This document shows positions 34,775-39,156 of a DNA stretch of 39,156 nucleotides, in pieces. Below the pieces are notes generated by a model. It saw only the letters and a list, made by a program, of their open reading frames with translations. It was not told the origin of the DNA and searched no databases. A program made the position numbers and the translations under genes. The stretch covers positions 1 to 39,156 of the forward strand of contig NZ_WHPN01000333.1 in assembly GCF_009735685.1 (NCBI RefSeq). The letters are read 5' to 3'. How positions within the stretch are numbered: the stretch's first letter is position 1; each line of letters opens with the position of its first letter. This stretch comes from Streptomyces lycii. Its GTDB lineage: Bacteria; Actinomycetota; Actinomycetes; Streptomycetales; Streptomycetaceae.

Positions 34775-36126
34775 CCACGACGGCCCAGCCCCGTACCGCC
34801 GGTTTCGACCCCGGTGAGGCCGCCTCGCGCGCCACCGGGGCCATCCTGCACGACACCCTGCACGGCCCGCACCGCGGCGTCGTCGTGGACTCCCCGCCCG
34901 GCGCCGGGAAGTCGACGCTCGTGGTGCGCGCGGCCCGCGAGCTGGCCGCCGCCGGACGCCCGCTGATGGTGGTCGCGCAGACCAACGCCCAGGTGGACGA
35001 CCTGGTGGACCGGCTGGCGACCGCCGATCCGGATCTCCCGGTCGGCCGGCTGCACAGCAGCGACTCCGATCCGTACGACAAGGTGCTGGACCGGCACCCG
35101 GCGGTCCGGAAGTCGGCCAGGGCCGCGGACCTGGCGGGCATGGACGTGGTCGTCTCGACCGCCGCGAAGTGGGCGCACGTCAAGAACGCCGGTCCGTGGC
35201 AGCACGCGATCGTCGACGAGGCGTACCAGATGCGCTCGGACGCGCTGCTGGCCGTCGCGGGGCTCTTCGAGCGGGCGCTCTTCGTCGGCGACCCGGGCCA
35301 GCTCGATCCCTTCAGCGTGGTGGGCGCGGACCAGTGGGCGGGGCTGTCGTACGACCCGTCGGCGAGCGCCGTGACGACGCTGCTCGCGCACAACCCGGAG
35401 CTGCCGCAACACCGGCTGCCGGTGTCCTGGCGGCTGCCTGCCTCGGCGGCGCCGCTGGTCTCCGGCGCGTTCTATCCGTACACGCCGTTCCGCAGCGGCA
35501 CCGGGCCGGGCGACCGGCGGCTGTCGTTCGGCGCGGCCCCGGACGGCTCGGCCGCGGACCGGGTGCTCGACGAGGCGGCGGCATCGGGCTGGGGCCTGCT
35601 GGAGCTGCCCGCGCGGCACACCCCGCGCACCGACCCCGAGGCGGTGTCGGCCGTCGCCGCGGTCGTGCGCCGGCTGCTGGACCGGGGCGGCGTGACGTCG
35701 GACGAGCGGTCGGCGGAGCCGGCTCCGCTCACGGCGGACCGGATCGCGGTGGGCACCGCGCACCGCGACCAGGCGGCGGCGGTCCGGGCGGCGCTGGACG
35801 GCCTCGGGGTGTCCGGCGTCGCGGTGGACACGGCGAACCGGCTCCAGGGCCGTGAGTTCGACGTGACCGTGGTGCTGCACCCGCTGTCGGGCCGGCCCGA
35901 CGCGACGGCGTTCCACCTGGAGACGGGCCGGCTGTGCGTGCTGGCCTCGCGGCACCGGCACGCGTGCATCGTGGTGTGCCGGGCAGGTGTGGCGGAGCTG
36001 CTCGACGAGCATCCTTCGACCGAGCCCGTACAACTGGGGGTGACCGTGAAGTTTCCCGACGGATGGGAGGCCAACCACGCGGTGCTGTCGCATCTCGCGG
36101 AGCACCGGGTGAGCTGGGAGCCGTGA
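34771..36126 (+). CDS. Compact SF1 (Upf1/Dna2-like) DNA or RNA helicase
   Basis: A 451-aa ATPase. Walker A is SPPGAGKST (K47); motif Ia is MVVAQTNAQVDDLV; Walker B is AIVDEAYQM (D149-E150); motif III is LFVGDPGQLDPF; a motif IV-like region is PVSWRLP; motif V is VDTANRLQGREFDVTVVL; motif VI is GRLCVLASRHRHACIVV. The order and the QGREFDV form fit the Upf1-like SF1B group that includes Dna2. There is no nuclease, barrel or zinc domain in this chain and no large 1B insertion. The ATG at 34771 overlaps the preceding stop (ATGA). With the nuclease gene 2.5 kb upstream in the same overlapping set, it is probably the motor of a split helicase-nuclease. Direction and substrate are unknown. Confidence 0.85.
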   Translation: MTTTAQPRTAGFDPGEAASRATGAILHDTLHGPHRGVVVDSPPGAGKSTLVVRAARELAAAGRPLMVVAQTNAQVDDLVDRLATADPDLPVGRLHSSDSDPYDKVLDRHPAVRKSARAADLAGMDVVVSTAAKWAHVKNAGPWQHAIVDEAYQMRSDALLAVAGLFERALFVGDPGQLDPFSVVGADQWAGLSYDPSASAVTTLLAHNPELPQHRLPVSWRLPASAAPLVSGAFYPYTPFRSGTGPGDRRLSFGAAPDGSAADRVLDEAAASGWGLLELPARHTPRTDPEAVSAVAAVVRRLLDRGGVTSDERSAEPAPLTADRIAVGTAHRDQAAAVRAALDGLGVSGVAVDTANRLQGREFDVTVVLHPLSGRPDATAFHLETGRLCVLASRHRHACIVVCRAGVAELLDEHPSTEPVQLGVTVKFPDGWEANHAVLSHLAEHRVSWEP

Positions 36127-36193
36127 CGGGGCGGACCGCGGCCCGGCCCGTGACGCGGACACCGCCGCCCGGGGCCCCGGCGGGTACTCCGCC

Positions 36194-36262
36194 GTCCGGA
36201 CCGGCAGGCCGCGTTGTCCGGACCGGCGAGGACTCCGTTGTCCGGACCGGCGGGGACTCGGC
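36194..36262. repeat. GTCCGGACCGG repeat, spaced 21-24 bp
   Basis: GTCCGGACCGG recurs at 36194, 36215 and 36239 in the 348-bp gap after the helicase gene. I see no gene in 36127-36474. Confidence 0.6.
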
Positions 36263-36474
36263 CGTCCCGGGGCGGCGGTGGACTCCGTCGCCCGCGGCCG
36301 GTGCGGGACACGGCCGCCCGGGGCCGTGAGCGGAGGCCACGGCGCCCTCTTGCGGCACACGGGACAATGGAATGCGGCATCCACCGATCAGCAGGAGTAC
36401 GGGTTCCCGAGGAGGACGGGCGCGAGCCCGAACGGGACACCGTCCGATCGCACCAACTGCCGGGAGGCACGTTC

Positions 36475-36849
36475 ATGACCGAGCCGCAATCGGCTCCCGA
36501 TCCCCGCGGGCGCCGCGAACCGCCGCGGCCGCACAAGCCCGCGGCGCTGCTCTTCGAGCCGCCGGAGGCCGTCGCGGACCCGGAGCACTTCTTCGACCTC
36601 GAGTCCATCGAGGACCCGCGAGACCTGCTGGACCGGTCCACGGAGCTGACTCTCGCGTTCCGCGAGGCCGCCGACCGGGCGACGGAGTTCCAGGCGATCG
36701 CGGCGGCGCAGCTGGCCGACCCCAAGCGGTTCGACCGGCTGCCGGAGTCGGCGATCGCGGCGCGCGCGGAGTGGACCGAGGACTACGCCAAGAAAATGAT
36801 CGAATTCGGTCGCGACCTGCTCCGCAACAGCGGCTCGACACCTCATTGA
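36475..36849 (+). CDS. Small acidic helical protein, unknown function
   Basis: A 124-aa protein with a strong start: GGGAGG 7 nt before ATG 36475. The first ~35 residues are Pro/Arg-rich and disordered. The rest is alpha-helical and acidic (HFFDLESIEDPRDLLDRSTE; AEWTEDYAKKMIEFGRDLL), with no Cys, membrane helix or known motif. Normal codon bias supports a real gene. It lies 348 bp after the helicase, on the same strand but outside the overlapping set, so membership in that unit is uncertain. Its stop overlaps the beginning of a 14-bp tandem repeat. Confidence 0.75.
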   Translation: MTEPQSAPDPRGRREPPRPHKPAALLFEPPEAVADPEHFFDLESIEDPRDLLDRSTELTLAFREAADRATEFQAIAAAQLADPKRFDRLPESAIAARAEWTEDYAKKMIEFGRDLLRNSGSTPH

Positions 36850-36903
36850 CCACACCTCGTAGACCACACCTCGTAGACCACACCTCCCTGACCACACCTC
36901 GTT
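36848..36903. repeat. 14-bp tandem repeat GACCACACCTCGTA, four copies
   Basis: Four units start at 36848, 36862, 36876 and 36890, the first inside the stop codon of the 124-aa gene. Decayed copies continue to about 36975 (GACGACAGCTCGTT, GACGGCGGCTGGTT). Because stop and repeat overlap, further units would leave the protein unchanged. The rest of 36850-37622 is GC-rich low-complexity sequence in which I see no gene. Confidence 0.85.
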
Positions 36904-37622
36904 GACCACTGACGACAGCTCGTTGACGGGGGATCGCTGCCCACACCTCGGTGACGGCGGCTGGTTGACGGCGGCTCGCCCGGCCGTATCTCGCCGACCG
37001 CGGCGGAGACGGGCGGGCGGGGCCGCGGGCGGGACGACGGATCCGGAGAGCGGTGCGGACGGCCGGCGCGGACCGCCCGGCGCAGGAACGGCGGCCCGGG
37101 CCCGGCTCACGGGCTCGGCTCGTCCCTGCCCCGGCCCGGTTCGCAGGCCCGGCGCAGTTCCGGCTCACAGGACCGGTGCTCCTGCACGGCTCTCGTACGG
37201 GCCCGGCACAGGGCTGGTACGGCCCGGCGCAGGCTGTACGGTCCGGCGCAGCTGCGGGGTGGTCCGGGACGTCCATGGCGGTTCGGGAGACCGACCGGAC
37301 GCGGCCGGACCCGGCCGGCACGGACGGCACGGCGCTGGGCAGCGCGGGGCTGGGCAGCGCGAGACGGGGCAGGGCGAGGCAGCGCGGGGGCGGAAGTGAA
37401 AGCGAGGGCTCGCGACCCGGGTCCCGTGGACTGCCGGAGCGGCCCGGGGCAGCCCGGCGATCCGTGTCGGCGGAGCACCGGGCCCGGCCCTGATGCGCCC
37501 GCGCGTCTTTGTCGGGCGGGATGCGCCCCCGAGCGCCCGTAAGGTACGCCACCGCCCACACTGCCGTACAGATTTCCGACAAGAGCCCGCATGTTCCGCG
37601 GTGGTGCCATTATCCCTTTCTC

Positions 37623-38873
37623 ATGGACCACTGGCAGCCGTATCCCGACGCTCCCACGCGTTTCGCCCTGTTCCGGCCCCCCGCCTCCGTCGACCCGGTC
37701 ACCGGGGCCGACAGTCACCACACCGCCGCACGGCCCACCGAGGCGGGAGCGGCCTGGCTCGCCTCCGCCACCCCGGCCCCGCACCGGACCCTGGCCCGCT
37801 GGGCGGAGTGCCCCGGCACCCCGGCCGCGCTGCCCTGCGGCACGGCGTTCGACGTGGTCAGCGCCCCCGCCGTGTTCGGCCGCCGGATGGCGGACCGGCT
37901 GTGGAGCGACGGCCCGGGCACCGGTCCGGTGGCGGTGCACCGGGGACGGATGCTGCTGTTCACCGCGCCCGGCACCGCGCGACTGCTGCCCGCGCTGCTC
38001 GACCGACAAGCGCGGCCGGCCCAGGACCGGGAGGCCCAGGAACGGGAGCCGCACGCACGGCAGGCCCAGGTACGGGAGGCGCACGCACGGGAGGCCCAGG
38101 TACGGGAGGCGCACGCACGGGAGCCGCTCGCCCGGGAGAACCAGAAGCCGGAGATCCGGATACCGGAGCCGCTGGAGCCCGAACTGCCGGAGCCGGAACT
38201 GCCGGAGCCGGAACTGCCGGAGCCGGAACTGCCGGAGCCGGAGCCGCTGGAGCGAGACGCGGCCCTGAAGCGGGAGGCCCGGGAAGCGGAGCGGGAGGAG
38301 CGGCGAGCACGCGGCCCTGCCGTTCCGCCACTGCTGTTCCACGGCGCCGGGGACACGGTGACGGTGCCGCCGCCCGTGCCGCCGCGGGCCGCGCCGGCGG
38401 GCGGCCCCGGCGCCCCGGCCGCGTACACGGCCCCCCGCGGGAGCGCGGGCCTCTGCGGGAGCCCGGCCCCCTGCGACAGCGGAGGCCCCTGCGGGCACGG
38501 AGACGCGTACGGGAAGGGAGACGGGTACGGGAACGCCTACGCGCACGGAGGCCCGTACGGCACCCGGGACCGGGACCCGTACGGCAGCGGCGCGGCGTAC
38601 GGGATCGAGGCGCCCGCGGCCGGGCCCCGCGCGGCTCCGCCGGACCGGCCCGCCGCCTCCCGCTGGCTGGTCGCCCCCGATGTACGGCACCCCTGGCTGC
38701 CCGGCGGCGAGGCGCTGCTGTGGGCCTGCCTGCGCGCGGTCCGCGGGCCCGGCGAGGGCGGCGAGGGACGGCGCGGCCGGGCCCACCTGCCGGTCCTCGC
38801 TCCGTGCCGAGCCTTATCGATTTTCGCCCAGCGGGATCCGGATGCTAATGTCTTTCCCGTCGGGCGCCGCTAG
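37623..38873 (+). CDS. Prim-pol-like (bifunctional DNA primase/polymerase family) protein with repeat insertions
   Basis: A 416-aa protein. Conserved blocks are WAECPGTPAALPCGTAFDVV and GPVAVHRGRMLLFTAPGTA (about 55-130), VPPLLFHGAGDTVTVPPP (about 235-252) and WLVAPDVRHPWLPGGEALLW (about 345-365). Their order matches small Streptomyces proteins annotated as prim-pol-like, usually about 220-250 aa; the catalytic residues of true primases are not evident. Two low-complexity inserts enlarge it: REAHARE and PEPEL repeats (about 135-225), and a Gly/Tyr-rich part (about 265-340). The last ~25 residues include a TTA codon (38814-38816), and the stop lies inside tRNA-Lys, so the native stop may be lost. 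ATG 37623 has no ribosome site; CATTAT 10 nt upstream permits a leaderless start. Confidence 0.7.
   Translation: MDHWQPYPDAPTRFALFRPPASVDPVTGADSHHTAARPTEAGAAWLASATPAPHRTLARWAECPGTPAALPCGTAFDVVSAPAVFGRRMADRLWSDGPGTGPVAVHRGRMLLFTAPGTARLLPALLDRQARPAQDREAQEREPHARQAQVREAHAREAQVREAHAREPLARENQKPEIRIPEPLEPELPEPELPEPELPEPELPEPEPLERDAALKREAREAEREERRARGPAVPPLLFHGAGDTVTVPPPVPPRAAPAGGPGAPAAYTAPRGSAGLCGSPAPCDSGGPCGHGDAYGKGDGYGNAYAHGGPYGTRDRDPYGSGAAYGIEAPAAGPRAAPPDRPAASRWLVAPDVRHPWLPGGEALLWACLRAVRGPGEGGEGRRGRAHLPVLAPCRALSIFAQRDPDANVFPVGRR
38064..38123. repeat. 30-bp tandem repeat, two copies, in the prim-pol-like gene
   Basis: Two identical or near-identical 30-bp units (38064 and 38094) encode AQVREAHARE twice. 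Decayed copies lie upstream. Confidence 0.85.
38181..38240. repeat. 15-bp tandem repeat, four copies, in the prim-pol-like gene
   Basis: GAACTGCCGGAGCCG occurs four times in frame (38181, 38196, 38211, 38226) and encodes ELPEP repeats, an acidic proline-rich segment. Confidence 0.9.
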
Positions 38874-38937
38874 CTCAGTTGGTTAGAGCAGCTGACTCTT
38901 AATCAGCGGGTCCGGGGTTCGAGTCCCTGGCGGCGCA
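38864..38937 (+). tRNA. tRNA-Lys (anticodon CTT)
   Basis: A 74-nt cloverleaf. The acceptor stem GCGCCGC pairs with GCGGCGC, discriminator A. The anticodon arm GCTGA-CTCTTAA-TCAGC carries CTT. The T-arm is CCGGGGTTCGAGTCCCTGG. CCA is not encoded. The first 10 nt overlap the end of the prim-pol-like reading frame. Confidence 0.98.
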
Positions 38938-38954
38938 CTTACGGTATCGCCGTT

Positions 38955-38994
38955 GACGAAAGGCTTTTCCGCTCACGCGGGAAAGCCTTTCGTC
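38955..38994 (+). terminator. Terminator after tRNA-Lys
   Basis: An 18-bp stem (38955-38972 with 38977-38994) with one G-U pair and a 4-nt loop TCAC. It is one of the strongest hairpins in the window. The remaining 160 bp to the end show no gene. Confidence 0.9.
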
Positions 38995-39156
38995 ATTCCC
39001 GGGCACCGACCCTCACCCGGACTCCCGGGCACAGCCTCTCTCCGGGGCCTCCGTCCTCGGGGCGGGAGGGGACGACGGCCGGTACTCGCCCGAGGCCCTC
39101 ACCCCTGATCGACGTAGGGCCCCGTGACCGGCATGCGGAGCCTGCGTTCGCCGGGC

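Noticed and set aside
37509..37622. 38-residue N-terminal extension of the prim-pol-like protein
   Set aside because: Amino-acid content and codon bias are unlike coding sequence, and no ribosome site precedes it; the family-like sequence starts after 37623.

Overview
The window looks like a chromosomal core segment of a Streptomyces. The evidence is very high GC with strongly biased third codon positions, GTG starts, a bldA-type TTA codon inside a clear adpA, an adjoining orn, a DasR-like site, and a complete CebR cellobiose/cellotriose locus with its 14-bp operators. No insertion sequence, integrase, phage gene or CRISPR array is visible. Two tRNA genes, His(GTG) and Lys(CTT), are present.

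Layout. 0-5.4 kb is an amino-sugar block: a secreted GH20 hexosaminidase (-) with a dre-like site upstream, a DUF4429/SHOCT protein, a small conserved protein and glmS. 5.8-9.3 kb holds a universal stress protein (-), then adpA and orn in tight array, then tRNA-His. 9.7-19.6 kb is the cellulose block: a sulfotransferase (-), a CBM2-GH6 exocellulase with two CebR boxes, cebR (-), cebE-cebF-cebG and bglC. 20-24.5 kb has a GH18 chitinase-like protein, a histidine kinase/response regulator pair (all -) and a membrane-anchored protein. 24.5-29 kb has a spermidine-synthase-like protein, a small unknown, an NsdA-like TPR regulator and a histidine phosphatase.

29-36.9 kb is the most unusual part. A PAP2 phosphatase with a long low-complexity tail is followed by a tightly overlapping set of genes. 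The first encodes a RecB/Cas4/Dna2-type nuclease with four Cys and a collagen-like tail. The second encodes a 729-aa protein of unknown function whose C-terminal part could be a beta-barrel. Next comes a possible 98-aa basic protein joined by GTGA and ATGA overlaps on its two sides. The last encodes a compact Upf1/Dna2-like SF1 helicase. The order nuclease, middle piece, helicase repeats the domain order of eukaryotic Dna2, so I propose a split Dna2-like helicase-nuclease. The window ends with a small acidic protein, a prim-pol-like protein inflated by repeats and running into tRNA-Lys, and a strong terminator.

Cellulose utilisation is the best connected theme: the exocellulase releases cellobiose, CebEFG (with an ATPase encoded elsewhere) imports it, BglC hydrolyses it, and CebR represses the set through boxes at 10812, 10956, 14664 and 18095. 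A second theme is tandem repetition: many spaces between genes, and several genes from 29.8 kb onward, carry minisatellites with different units (7, 9, 12, 14, 15, 16, 18, 20, 22, 24, 30-31 and 81 bp). All functional calls rest on sequence reading and family knowledge; no database search was run.
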